From: Slackia piriformis YIT 12062
GTDB taxonomy: Bacteria > Actinomycetota > Coriobacteriia > Coriobacteriales > Eggerthellaceae
NCBI RefSeq assembly: GCF_000296445.1
Contig: NZ_JH815198.1
Location: forward strand, 608,975 to 672,974
Length of the DNA: 64,000 nucleotides
Direction: 5' to 3'
Position 1 is the first letter of the stretch; every line of letters starts with the position of its first letter. The notes below the pieces were generated by a model. The model saw nothing but the letters and a program-made list of their open reading frames with translations. It had not been told where the DNA came from and did no database searches. The translations under genes were made by a program, and so were the position numbers. Below, one piece after another: positions 7,199 to 16,080 of this stretch.

Positions 7199-7810
7199 TT
7201 AATACAGAGAGAAGGAGAAGCTGAACACGTCAAGTCCGTGGAACTGCTTCACGATCGACCCGTGAACGCGGAAGCCTGCAGGGGGATTTGCCGGGGAGGC
7301 CTCCTTCGCAAGGGCCGCCCGCGTTGCCGCGATGACGCTCCGGTATTCGTCGAGCAGCTCCTCTTCCTCGCGCGACAGGCTTTCGAGGGAGCCGCTTTTC
7401 AGAGCGGGAGACGAAGCGCTTTCGCAAGGGCTGCTCGCCCGCACGAAGACCCGTTCGATGAACCTGCGTGCAGCCTGCATGGCCTCGGAGGCGTAGCCTT
7501 GCTCGAAGCGCTTTGACCTCATGACATAGAGGGCCTTCAGACGGCGTTCTCCTTCTTCGGCAACGGGGCGTATGCCGAAGAAGCCGGCCAATTCTCTCGT
7601 TGCTTTCATGACGACCGCCCAGGGTGCGTGCCCGCCGCCTTCGAGAAGGCTTTCCTCCAGCTCCTCTTTAGCTTCGGGGGTTCCGAAATATTCGTGCGCC
7701 GCGCGGACGAACTCGTCGTTATCGAGCGCGCTGCGCAGCTCTTCTGCATCGTGCTTGGTGAAGGGGCGCATGCCCAGGCATGCCGTCTCGATGACCCAGG
7801 GTTCTTTCAT
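7199..7810 (-). CDS. GNAT-family N-acetyltransferase with atypical C-terminus
   Basis: The first ~125 residues look like a RimJ/RimL-type GNAT enzyme, which moves acetyl groups from acetyl-CoA to amines: IETACLGMRPFTKHDAEEL at the start, a central GFFGIRPV strand, then RRLKALYVMRSKRFEQGYASEAMQAA, the acetyl-CoA pyrophosphate-binding helix region. The usual last segment (N-x-A-S-x-x-x-x-x-K-x-G-F type) is missing. It is replaced by an acidic, Ser/Ala-rich helical tail (about 130-180) ending in an aromatic FSFSFSLY. The substrate is unknown. It may be a divergent or damaged enzyme. It is single, convergent with the preceding small gene. Confidence 0.65.
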   Translation of the reverse strand: MKEPWVIETACLGMRPFTKHDAEELRSALDNDEFVRAAHEYFGTPEAKEELEESLLEGGGHAPWAVVMKATRELAGFFGIRPVAEEGERRLKALYVMRSKRFEQGYASEAMQAARRFIERVFVRASSPCESASSPALKSGSLESLSREEEELLDEYRSVIAATRAALAKEASPANPPAGFRVHGSIVKQFHGLDVFSFSFSLY

Positions 7811-7964
7811 GGCAACCTCGCATTCGCGTTTTTAAGCTTTCGTTTCCGAGGATTGTATCCGTGCGGGGTTTCGCGGTTCTTCCCGAAAGAGAGTCGTTTC
7901 CGCTTTGTTGCCGTATAATTCGAAGGAAACTCATCGGGCGAATGAAATGTGTGCGAGGTGCTTT

Positions 7965-10658
7965 ATGCCGGATTCGTTTCCTATCAAGCTTGGCGTATCG
8001 CCGAGGTGCGTGCGGTTCGAAAACGTGGCGGGCCAGCCTGCGGGCCGTGTGTTCGGCTACGTTTCGAAAGGCATCGATTTAACGGATGGCGGGTCGTTCT
8101 ACGTCGTCGAGTTCGATCCTGCTGATCGCGTCCGTGTTCGTCTTATTGCTTATGCGGATAAATACGGCCGCATGTTTTCTTGCGATGACGTGCTGGTGGC
8201 GCCCCCTGCGCGCACGCCCACGCTCTACCTTGCCACATACGCCGATTCCGACCATTCTACAGGCGTCGTATTCGCGTGCGATGCGAACGGGAAAGACCAG
8301 GTGGTGGGTTCGTATGCGTGCAAGAACCCCGAAGAGGATGGGCCGTATAGGATGGAGCGCTACGAGCGCCCGTCCCTGCTCGATACTGCGGCGTTGGATT
8401 CGTGGCTGGAATACGCCGATTTCCTTGCGCGGCTCTACCTCACGTTCGTGACGTTCGCGGACGCCGTGGAGGCCGCAAGGCCGTTCGACCTCGGCGCGGT
8501 GTTCGCGAGACTCAACACGGCCGACCCGTTCGACGCCGTGAACAAGGAGGTGCTCGAGGCCGAGGCCTCGTGGGGGGAGTCCCTGGATTCGGGCGCGGGG
8601 ATAGAGCGCTTCCTTGTGCACGAGCTGCGCGATGCGGGAATCATGGGCAAGTCGGCCGCCGATTTCGCGGTCGAGCTTGAGGACGGCTTTGAGTCCGTGC
8701 CGAACGTGCGCATGGTTCGCACGAAGAAATACGCCGATACTTTCTATCTTGACTTCTCGTACTTGAACGCCGAAGGCATTCTGGTGGAAAACGGGCTTCT
8801 TGAGGCGCTGCCGGAGGCCCGCGAAGCCCGCGAGTCGTTCTTGCGCACGGAGGCTGCGCTGAACAGGTTCCTTTTGCTTGTCGATTATCTTGAATCGACC
8901 GACGGAGGTTTCCTTCGCGCCACGGAGGGCGTCTGCGCCCAAACCGACCGATGGCTCATCGATCGCATCTGCTTGCAGGCCCCCGATATCACGAAGGCGC
9001 CTTTGCTGCGAAGCCGCTGGGAAAAGCATGTGGCCTTCGCTCGGGCGGGAGAGAGTCTTCGTCTGCCGTATAGGCTTGGCTACGAGTTCTGTTCAAGCGC
9101 CGACGGCATTCGCTTCGGCCTGGACGTTTCCTGCCCTACGGCATCCACCATGCCTTCGAGCGCATGGTCGCAAGAGACCGGCCTGTTCCTGTCGGCATCT
9201 GCGGCCGACCGCAACGGGGCAGAGGCGCGCTATGCCGCTCATGCCGCCATCCTGATGGCGTCGCTTGCGTTTTCCGTGTCGAGCGATGTGGAGGAGGCGT
9301 ACGTCAACTGCCTGCGCGGCGGCGTGGCGTCCGACGTGGTGGTGTCCGGCTGCATTCGACGTGCGCGCTTCGAGGAGTTGCTCAAACGGGAGGAATCGGA
9401 CCGCTCGGTCAAAGACCCGTTCGCTTTCCTGAGAGAATGCGGCGTAGATTTCCGCTTTGGCGAAGAGTTTTCTCTCGAGTCTGTTTCGTCTTGCTTCAAG
9501 CGGGGGGAAGGGGTTTTCGGGAATACGTACGAGGCGAGCATCGATCGGGACTTCACGCCGTTTTCCGAGGCGGCGCGCGATATGACGGGCGTCGCTCGCC
9601 CGAAAGACCTGGGTATTTTCGAGAGCCGCGGCAGGGCTCGTTATGCCGACGAGCTTTCGGAGGCCCTCGACAAGGGCGTTCCTGCGGCGCTTGAATGTCT
9701 GAAGGGCATCCACGATCGCACCGAGGACATTATGCTGCGTCGTATCTGCCTTACGCTCATGGAGGGGTTCGAATCGGGGCAGCTGGGCGAGCATTCGTAC
9801 CTTGAGGTGAAGGAGGCGCTGGTCGATCCATACGGCCTGAAGGCTCCCATGGCTCGCGCAACGGCGTTTTTGCGCGCTGACGACGAGGCTCATGCGCTCG
9901 AGGCTCTCAACGAGCTGCTTGCGAAAACAAAATCGCTCGAGGGCTTCGCCGACACGGCGGGCACGTGCTACCGCTACTTCGACAGCTACGAGACGCGTTT
10001 CATGTACGCGCTGCATTGCCGGGATGATTCGCAAGGCCGTCGCGTGCTGCCTCTTCCCGACGAGGTGTATCTTGTCCACGATGCTCTCTCGCAGGTGTAT
10101 TCGATGTCTCTTTCCGCGTCCGATCAGGCGCTCGACCATGCGAAGCGGTGCATCGAGCTGGCGCCGTCCCGTGCGCAGTCGTACCTTCGCGCGGCCAGGG
10201 CGTATTTCGTTCGCGGCGAATTCCAGTCCGAGGTGGACATGTGCTGCCAGGCGCTTCGGGTTGCATGGCAGACGTCGGATGCCGCGCTGTGCTGGTATTG
10301 GATGGGCTTCGCGTTCTGGAAACTCGAACGCTACGACGCCGCAGCGGCGTGCTACACGAAGTGCGCGAACTTGAGGTCGGTCATGGCCGACCAGGCGATG
10401 GTCGAATTCGGCGAGCTTGTCGAAAGCGTCAAGGGGCTGCAGCGCCGCACTGAAAGCCAGGGCAACGAGATTCTGGCTGCAGAAGGAGTGCCGGTCGATG
10501 CGCTGGAGGAAAACGGCAGAAAGATGCTCGACCTTGCGAAGGAGTCCATCGATTCGGGTAGCGTTTCTCTTGGCTGCGTCATGGCCATATCTGGGATGCG
10601 CATCATTCGCGACGACGCTCTGCTTCCCGTGGTGAGGTCTTTCTCTGATTTCGAATAG
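7965..10658 (+). CDS. Large TPR-repeat protein of unknown function, 897 aa
   Basis: No enzymatic domain is recognised. The N-terminal ~550 residues form an unknown soluble region rich in charged and aromatic residues. The C-terminal ~300 residues contain tetratricopeptide-like helix pairs: ALDHAKRCIELAPSRAQSYL, RAARAYFVRGEFQSEVDMCC, and YWMGFAFWKLERYDAAAACY. Such repeats bind partner proteins. There is no signal peptide or membrane helix, so it is probably cytoplasmic. ATG 7965 is chosen because GCGAGGTG precedes it; earlier ATGs lack a site. It is monocistronic, ending at a shared bidirectional terminator. Confidence 0.75.
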   Translation: MPDSFPIKLGVSPRCVRFENVAGQPAGRVFGYVSKGIDLTDGGSFYVVEFDPADRVRVRLIAYADKYGRMFSCDDVLVAPPARTPTLYLATYADSDHSTGVVFACDANGKDQVVGSYACKNPEEDGPYRMERYERPSLLDTAALDSWLEYADFLARLYLTFVTFADAVEAARPFDLGAVFARLNTADPFDAVNKEVLEAEASWGESLDSGAGIERFLVHELRDAGIMGKSAADFAVELEDGFESVPNVRMVRTKKYADTFYLDFSYLNAEGILVENGLLEALPEAREARESFLRTEAALNRFLLLVDYLESTDGGFLRATEGVCAQTDRWLIDRICLQAPDITKAPLLRSRWEKHVAFARAGESLRLPYRLGYEFCSSADGIRFGLDVSCPTASTMPSSAWSQETGLFLSASAADRNGAEARYAAHAAILMASLAFSVSSDVEEAYVNCLRGGVASDVVVSGCIRRARFEELLKREESDRSVKDPFAFLRECGVDFRFGEEFSLESVSSCFKRGEGVFGNTYEASIDRDFTPFSEAARDMTGVARPKDLGIFESRGRARYADELSEALDKGVPAALECLKGIHDRTEDIMLRRICLTLMEGFESGQLGEHSYLEVKEALVDPYGLKAPMARATAFLRADDEAHALEALNELLAKTKSLEGFADTAGTCYRYFDSYETRFMYALHCRDDSQGRRVLPLPDEVYLVHDALSQVYSMSLSASDQALDHAKRCIELAPSRAQSYLRAARAYFVRGEFQSEVDMCCQALRVAWQTSDAALCWYWMGFAFWKLERYDAAAACYTKCANLRSVMADQAMVEFGELVESVKGLQRRTESQGNEILAAEGVPVDALEENGRKMLDLAKESIDSGSVSLGCVMAISGMRIIRDDALLPVVRSFSDFE

Positions 10659-10664
10659 CAAAGG

Positions 10665-10693
10665 AAAAAGCCCGCTTTTAATGCGGGCTTTTT
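10665..10693. terminator. Bidirectional terminator between the TPR gene and the metal ATPase
   Basis: AAAAAGCCCGC (10665-10675) and GCGGGCTTTTT (10683-10693) form an 11-bp perfect stem with T-tracts in both directions, serving the two convergent genes. Confidence 0.92.
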
Positions 10694-10712
10694 CGGTGTA
10701 TGGCCTGCGGCT

Positions 10713-12620
10713 TTATCGGATCGATCGCGTGTTCATGGCGCGCATGGCGTTGAGGATGGCGATTACGGCCACGCCCACGTCGCCGAAGACGGCGAGCCAC
10801 ATGTTGGCGATGCCGAAGGCGGCAAGTATCAAGATGAGTACCTTCACGCCGATGGCGAACACGATGTTCTGATGCACGATGCGCATGGTCCTGCGTGCCA
10901 GGCGGATCGCACGGGCGATGTTGCTGGGCTTGTCGTCCATAAGGACGATGTCTGCCGCCTCGATGGCCGCATCCGACCCCATGGCTCCCATGGCGATGCC
11001 CACGTCGGCGCGGGTAAGCACCGGCGCGTCGTTGATGCCGTCGCCCACGAAAGCCAGGTTGCCGCGCGCGGAATCCAGGATGCGCTCGACCTGCTCCACC
11101 TTGTCGCCGGGAAGCAGCTGTGCATGGTATTCGTCCAGGCCAAGCTTGGCTGCGACGGCACGTGCCACTTCTTTGCGGTCGCCGGTGAGCATGACGCAGC
11201 GCTCGACGCCTGCGGCGTGCAAGTCGCTAATCGCCTGGACGGCATCGTCTTTCACCACGTCTGCAATCACAATGTGGCCGACGTACGAGCCGTCGATGGC
11301 GACGTGCAGAATAGTGCCAGTGAGTTCGCAGTCGTGCCAATTGCTGCCGTGTGCGCTCATAAGGCGGTCGTTTCCTACCAAGACCACATGCTCGTCGATC
11401 TTCGCGGAAACGCCATGGCCTGACTCTTCGGTGGCCTGTGCGATGCGAGCTTGGTCGATCGTGCCGCTGTATGCCTCTTTGACAGAGACGGCGATGGGGT
11501 GGTCGGAGAACGCTTCGGCGTGCGCGGCCATGGAGAGCACATAATCGGGATCGACGCCGTCCTGGGCGTGGATGGCCACCACGTTGAAGGTTCCGTTGGT
11601 AAGCGTGCCGGTTTTGTCGAACACCACGGTGTCCACTTCGGAAAGCGCCTCGAGGTAGTTTGATCCTTTGACCAAAATACCCAGCTTTGAGGCACCGCCG
11701 ATGCCGCCGAAAAACGACAGCGGCACGCTGATGACCAGGGCACACGGGCAGCTCACCACGAGGAAGGTCAGGCCGCGCAAAATCCAGTCGGACCAGGCGC
11801 CCATGCCCAGAAGCGGCGGGACGATTGCGATGGCAAGCGCCGCGAGGGTGACGATGGGCGTATAGACACGCGCGAAACGCGTGATGAAGTTTTCCGTATG
11901 GGCCTTTTTCTCGCTGGCGTTTTCCACAAGCTCGAGGATGCGGCTTACGGTGGAGGCGCCGAAGAGCTTGGTGGTGCGTACGCGTAAGACGCCCGTCATG
12001 TTGATGCAGCCCGAGATAACCTCCGCACCCTCCTCGACATGGCGGGGCACGGACTCGCCGGTGAGGGCGGCGGTGTCAAGCTGCGAGGCTCCTTCGACCA
12101 CAACGCCGTCGATGGGCACGCGTTCGCCAGGCTTGACTACGATGACGTCGCCGATTCGCACTTCGTCGGGATCAACCTGAACGAGCGCGCCGTCGCGCTC
12201 GATGTTGGCGTAGTCGGGGGCGATATCCATCATGGCGGCGATGGATTTGCGGCTCTTGCCCACGGCATAGCTCTGGAACAGTTCTCCCACCTGATAGAAG
12301 AGCATGACGGCGGCGCCTTCGGCCATGTGCGGATCGGCATCGGGGAAAAACACCATCGCAAACGCGCCGATCGTGGCCACGGTCATGAGGAAGCTTTCGT
12401 CGAATGCCTCGCCGCGGCGGATATTGCGCCATGCCTTGAGTAAGACGTCGTGCCCGGCGATAAGGTAGGGAACGAGGTAAAGCACGAAGCTGGCGTAGAG
12501 AGCTCCAGGCTCGCCGAAGACGGCAGTCAGTACTCCGAGCTTGTCGACGGCCATGACGGCGAAGAAGAGCGCGAGGGCGATAAGGATGCGCCTGAGCCAC
12601 TTCTTTTGTTTCTTGTTCAT
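10713..12620 (-). CDS. zntA: Zn/Cd/Pb-exporting P1B-type ATPase without N-terminal metal-binding domain
   Basis: The 635-residue P-type ATPase uses ATP to pump soft divalent metals out of the cell. Visible motifs are TGES (188-191), the membrane CPC (291-293), the phosphorylation site DKTGTLT (335-341), and the C-terminal pair Lys593 / GDVG with Asp614. The Lys plus DxG pair in the last two helices marks the P1B-2 (Zn/Cd/Pb) subgroup. It starts directly with MNKKQKKWLRR and lacks the usual fused heavy-metal-associated (HMA) domain. That domain is encoded separately by the gene just upstream. ATG 12620 follows GGAG. It is last in the arsR-HMA-ATPase operon. Confidence 0.93.
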   Translation of the reverse strand: MNKKQKKWLRRILIALALFFAVMAVDKLGVLTAVFGEPGALYASFVLYLVPYLIAGHDVLLKAWRNIRRGEAFDESFLMTVATIGAFAMVFFPDADPHMAEGAAVMLFYQVGELFQSYAVGKSRKSIAAMMDIAPDYANIERDGALVQVDPDEVRIGDVIVVKPGERVPIDGVVVEGASQLDTAALTGESVPRHVEEGAEVISGCINMTGVLRVRTTKLFGASTVSRILELVENASEKKAHTENFITRFARVYTPIVTLAALAIAIVPPLLGMGAWSDWILRGLTFLVVSCPCALVISVPLSFFGGIGGASKLGILVKGSNYLEALSEVDTVVFDKTGTLTNGTFNVVAIHAQDGVDPDYVLSMAAHAEAFSDHPIAVSVKEAYSGTIDQARIAQATEESGHGVSAKIDEHVVLVGNDRLMSAHGSNWHDCELTGTILHVAIDGSYVGHIVIADVVKDDAVQAISDLHAAGVERCVMLTGDRKEVARAVAAKLGLDEYHAQLLPGDKVEQVERILDSARGNLAFVGDGINDAPVLTRADVGIAMGAMGSDAAIEAADIVLMDDKPSNIARAIRLARRTMRIVHQNIVFAIGVKVLILILAAFGIANMWLAVFGDVGVAVIAILNAMRAMNTRSIR

Positions 12621-12703
12621 GGGTTGATTCTCCAATCGGTGGTGCCGCCGGCATAAAAAGAGACGCGTTTTGCGACGACGATGCCGCGGCGGGCGTGGAT
12701 GCG

Positions 12704-12922
12704 CTAGCGCACGATCTCGCAATCGGGCTCTATGTCGGCGGTAAGCTTCACCACGGATTCGAACACGTTTTCGAAGGTTTCGTCTGCGGCTTCGAGGGTG
12801 AGTTTCTGCGTGAGGAAGTTGACCTTGGCGTCCGTGACACCGTCGAGCTTCTTGATGGCGTCTTCGAGCTTGCCGGCGCACACGGCGCAGTCGATTTCGT
12901 CGAGTTTGAAGGATTTGCGCAT
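12704..12922 (-). CDS. Free-standing heavy-metal-associated (HMA) domain protein
   Basis: The 72-residue protein has the beta-alpha-beta-beta-alpha-beta HMA pattern, with the metal-binding pair Cys12 and Cys15 in DCAVCAG. It ends DIEPDCEIVR, with a third cysteine that could add to binding. Such proteins carry metal to P1B ATPases or act as the pump's detached N-terminal domain. Since the neighbouring ATPase lacks this domain, that partnership is likely. The ATG at 12922 follows GAAAGGAAC. It sits between the ArsR repressor and the ATPase in one operon. Confidence 0.88.
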   Translation of the reverse strand: MRKSFKLDEIDCAVCAGKLEDAIKKLDGVTDAKVNFLTQKLTLEAADETFENVFESVVKLTADIEPDCEIVR

Positions 12923-12981
12923 GGTTGTTCCTTTCTTCCGGCCGCATTATGCGGCGATTTTTCGGGCGATATACGGGGCTT

Positions 12982-13395
12982 TTATTCGCAGATGTGGGAA
13001 AGACCCTGGTCGAGAATGGTCTGTACATGGTCGTCGGCCAGCGAGTAGCAGATGCTGCGGCCGTCGCGCCGGAATTTCACGAGGTGCGCCTGCTTGAGGA
13101 TGCGCAGCTGGTGAGAGACCGCCGATTGAGATGCCCCTATGGCTTCGGCGATTTCGTTTACGCTGAGCTCGTCGATCAAGAGCGCGTAGAGAATCTTGAT
13201 GCGGGTGGTGTCGCTGAATACCTTGAACAAGTCGGCGAGGTCGTACAGCAGCTCCTCCTCGGGCATGCTTTCAATGCCATTCGCATGCTCCGAAGATGTG
13301 CAGCCGGCGTGTGTCGAAAAGACGGTGCTTGGCTCCGCGATGAAGGCCTCGGTTTTTTTCGCGACAGAATCCTGCGGGAATTCGTTGTTTAACAT
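12982..13395 (-). CDS. ArsR/SmtB-family zinc-sensing repressor
   Basis: The 137-residue winged-helix repressor contains VFSDTTRIKILYALL and the recognition region SVNEIAEAIGASQSAVSHQLRILK. Its last helix holds Asp121, His123, His134 and Glu137. These match in residue type and spacing the alpha-5 zinc site known in SmtB/CzrA. The cysteine motif of cadmium-sensing CadC (ELCVCDL) is absent; the equivalent reads DELSVNE. An N-terminal HAGC..SEH stretch could bind metal too. Zinc binding should release DNA and induce the export operon. ATG 13395 is chosen over 13410 because GGAG lies five bases upstream. Two operators lie in its promoter. Confidence 0.9.
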   Translation of the reverse strand: MLNNEFPQDSVAKKTEAFIAEPSTVFSTHAGCTSSEHANGIESMPEEELLYDLADLFKVFSDTTRIKILYALLIDELSVNEIAEAIGASQSAVSHQLRILKQAHLVKFRRDGRSICYSLADDHVQTILDQGLSHICE

Positions 13396-13408
13396 ACTAG
13401 CTCCATTC

Positions 13409-13469
13409 ATATGAACATATGCTCATATATCCAATACCGCTATTATATGAACATATGCTCATATGTCAA
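13409..13469 (-). promoter_or_regulatory. Consensus promoter with two ArsR/SmtB-type operators
   Basis: On the minus strand TTGACA (13469-13464) and TATAAT (13447-13442) are perfect sigma-70 hexamers, 16 bases apart. The 20-bp near-palindrome ATATGAACATATGCTCATAT occurs twice (plus-strand coordinates 13445-13464 and 13409-13428). One copy fills the spacer and the other lies in the 5' leader, 36 bases apart. The half-site pattern ATATGA..TCATAT is typical of ArsR/SmtB operators. The metal efflux operon is thus probably repressed at two sites by its own first gene product. Confidence 0.88.
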
Positions 13470-13629
13470 TGTGCAAAATGCGGGAGTCCGAAGGGTCCAT
13501 GAGCGATTGCGGGGCTATGCCGTTCTTTGTCGGACTCTTGTAGATGAAAAGTTGAGAATTGGGCGGTATCGTGTCGATGTGCGATGTGCGATGTGCGCCC
13601 GTGCGTCGCGCTTAGAAAGAGGACGGAAG

Positions 13630-14325
13630 GTGGATTCAACGGTGGATGCAGAGAAAAAGCCGCTCGTTTTGATCGTCGACGATGAGCGCGATATTGCCGA
13701 CATGCTCAAGAGCTATTTCGAGATGTCGGGCTATCTTGCCACGGTCGCGTTCGACGGTGCCTCGGCGCTCGAGAAGGCGAAGCGCTCGCCCGACGTCATT
13801 CTTCTTGACGTCGGCCTTCCCGATATAGACGGTTTCTCGATATGCCGCATGCTGCGTGATGTCCACACCTGTCCGATCATGTTTCTGACGGCGCGCGTGG
13901 AAGACGCCGACGCCATTGACGGCTTCGCCGCCGGCGCGGACGATTACGTGACCAAGCCGTTTTCGCTCGAAGTACTTGGCGCCCGCGTGAAGGCCCAGCT
14001 GGCAAGGGGGGAGCGTGCGAAGAGGGCGAGCGCCGTTCGCATAGACGACACGCTTTCCATAGACTACGCGGCCATGACGGTGCGCGTCTACGGCAAGCAG
14101 GTGCAGCTGGCGCGCAAGGAATACGAGATCTGCACGCTGTTGTCCAAGCATGCGGGGCAGGTGTTCGACCGCGACATGATATACGAGCGCGTTTGGGGCG
14201 CTGAAGGCGATTCCTCCGTGGTGACAGAACATGTGCGCCGGCTCCGTCGGGCGCTTGCGGCGGCTGGTGCCGAAAAGGATTACATCAAGACGGTGTGGGG
14301 AGTGGGCTACACATGGCAGAACTAG
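13630..14325 (+). CDS. OmpR-family response regulator
   Basis: The 231-residue regulator has a receiver domain (about 10-125) with the acidic pair DDE near 17-19, phospho-acceptor Asp60 (VILLDVGLPD), threonine in MFLTARV and lysine in VTKPF. A winged-helix DNA-binding domain follows (about 135-230: RKEYEICTLLSKHAGQVFDR...VTEHVRRLRRAL...VWGVGYTW). GTG 13630 is chosen from the AGAGGACGGAAG upstream; earlier in-frame codons translate the zinc operator region. It overlaps the following histidine kinase by 13 bases, so they form one two-component operon. The signal is unknown; it may respond to envelope conditions, as the next gene is a membrane protein. Confidence 0.88.
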   Translation: MDSTVDAEKKPLVLIVDDERDIADMLKSYFEMSGYLATVAFDGASALEKAKRSPDVILLDVGLPDIDGFSICRMLRDVHTCPIMFLTARVEDADAIDGFAAGADDYVTKPFSLEVLGARVKAQLARGERAKRASAVRIDDTLSIDYAAMTVRVYGKQVQLARKEYEICTLLSKHAGQVFDRDMIYERVWGAEGDSSVVTEHVRRLRRALAAAGAEKDYIKTVWGVGYTWQN

Positions 14326-15950
14326 AAGAACAGGCAATGCCGTCGAGAAAGAAGAGGGTCTTCGCATGCATGAGGCACCCTGTCCGTTCCCTTCGGAGCT
14401 ATCTTGACGCCTGTTCGGTGAAAAGCGCCTTTTTCTTCTATGCGCTTATCGGGTCTCTTGCGGCGTTTGCCATTTCTGCGGTCGCGAGCATGGCGCTCGC
14501 CTCGCTATCGGAAGACGTGCTCCTCAACGGCAGCGGGGTCTATCCTGGGCTGTATATCTACGACGAAGAGGAGAACGCCCTTGTTAAAGCCGAGGATATG
14601 AGCTGGTACGAAGCGGCCGAGGGCGAGTTTACGAACTACGCCAATGGTGACGAACCCATCGTTGTCGAAGGGGTGTCCTTGTATATAGAAAGCCGTCTGA
14701 GCAAGTCGGAATCGCGCTATCGCTACGTCATCCCTTTGAATGACGTGCCCAAGGAGGCCGAAGGGATTGTGGTGCACGATATGGACGAGCGAATCGTCGA
14801 CCAAGGAGAAGCGCGTGATACGAGCATCCCTCTCGACGAGCTTCCGGCCTATGATGCGGCGGCCAACGCCCAGCGAGGCAACGCAGTCGCATTGGAAGCG
14901 CAGCTTCCGTCCGATTCCGAGGGAAACCGCCCGGCTGCGTCTCTTGTGGGGTATTACGTCTACGTTCCGACGACGGGTCCAGCTTATCAGGCCATAAACC
15001 TCTCGATTATTGTGATGGTTCCGATTGTGTTCGGGGTGTGTTTCATCTTGGCAAGCCATGCCTTTTACAAGCGAAAGCTCCAACGTCCCATCCAGGCGAT
15101 GGACGAAGCGGCACGTCGTATTGCCGAAGGAGACCTCTCGGTTTCTATGCCTGCGCCTTGTGCGGGCTCGAAAAGCGAGCTCGACCGCTTGTGCGCTTCG
15201 TTCGAAACGATGCGCGACGCTCTTGAGCGCAACAACAAGGCCATGTGGCGCATGGCCGAGAATCGCCGTAAGGTCAACGCGGCGTTCGCCCACGATTTGC
15301 GTACGCCGCTTACGGTGCTTAAGGGGCGCGCCGAGATGCTGTCCACCTTCGCCCCCGAAGGCCTGGTGGACGCCGAGCAGCTCGCCGAGGCTTCAAGCGC
15401 CATGACCCGTCAGACCGAACGCTTGCAGCGCTACGTCGAGTCGATGAAAGACCTGGTGGATATGAACGAATGCTCGGTCGCGCCGCATGCGGGCAACGTG
15501 GGCGTGTGGTTCGTGCGCGCGGCTGCCGAAGCGTCGGATTTGGCGCATGCTGCGGGAAAAGACTTCGAGGCGAAGGCGAAAGGCCTGCCTCGTTTCGCGA
15601 GCTTCGACGATATTGCGCTGTCGCGCGTGGTGGAAAACATTCTGTCGAACGCGTTGCGTTATGCAGACTCTAAGGTGAGCCTTGCGTGCGAGTGGGACGA
15701 AGGGGTGCTTACGGTGCGCGTTTCCGACGACGGCCCCGGCTTTGCCGACGACGCGCTTGCCCACGGCTGCGAGCCCTTTTGGCGCGAGGCCTCCGAAAAG
15801 CGTCGCGAAGATTCCGTTCATTTCGGCCTGGGTCTCAACATCTGCGCAGAGCTGTGCGAGAAGCACGGAGGCGGCGTGAAACTGTCGAACGCGGAATCGG
15901 GGGGCGCCGTGGTGGAGGCGTTTGTGGAAGCGCCGCTTGCGGACGAATAG
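14313..15950 (+). CDS. Membrane sensor histidine kinase
   Basis: The 545-residue kinase has a first membrane helix (about 38-63), a ~165-residue extracellular sensor region of no recognised family, a second helix (about 228-253) and a HAMP linker (RPIQAMDEAARRIAEGDLSV). The dimerisation domain carries phospho-His327 in AHDLRTPL and the ATPase domain has ENILSNALRYA, DDGPGF and GLGLNI. It autophosphorylates and passes the phosphate to the regulator encoded just before it. The coupled start at 14313 is preferred; ATG 14337 is an alternative with its own weak binding site. Confidence 0.88.
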   Translation: MAELEEQAMPSRKKRVFACMRHPVRSLRSYLDACSVKSAFFFYALIGSLAAFAISAVASMALASLSEDVLLNGSGVYPGLYIYDEEENALVKAEDMSWYEAAEGEFTNYANGDEPIVVEGVSLYIESRLSKSESRYRYVIPLNDVPKEAEGIVVHDMDERIVDQGEARDTSIPLDELPAYDAAANAQRGNAVALEAQLPSDSEGNRPAASLVGYYVYVPTTGPAYQAINLSIIVMVPIVFGVCFILASHAFYKRKLQRPIQAMDEAARRIAEGDLSVSMPAPCAGSKSELDRLCASFETMRDALERNNKAMWRMAENRRKVNAAFAHDLRTPLTVLKGRAEMLSTFAPEGLVDAEQLAEASSAMTRQTERLQRYVESMKDLVDMNECSVAPHAGNVGVWFVRAAAEASDLAHAAGKDFEAKAKGLPRFASFDDIALSRVVENILSNALRYADSKVSLACEWDEGVLTVRVSDDGPGFADDALAHGCEPFWREASEKRREDSVHFGLGLNICAELCEKHGGGVKLSNAESGGAVVEAFVEAPLADE

Positions 15951-16080
15951 CGTTGCTCCTGCCGGAGTGGCTCGTCAGCGCACCGTTGCTTTTCGTTGAT
16001 GTTGAGTTGATATTCGCTTTCTAGACTTTTCAGTATCAGGAAATACCCGGCCCTTGCGGCGGAACTGAAAGGTTTTGGCA

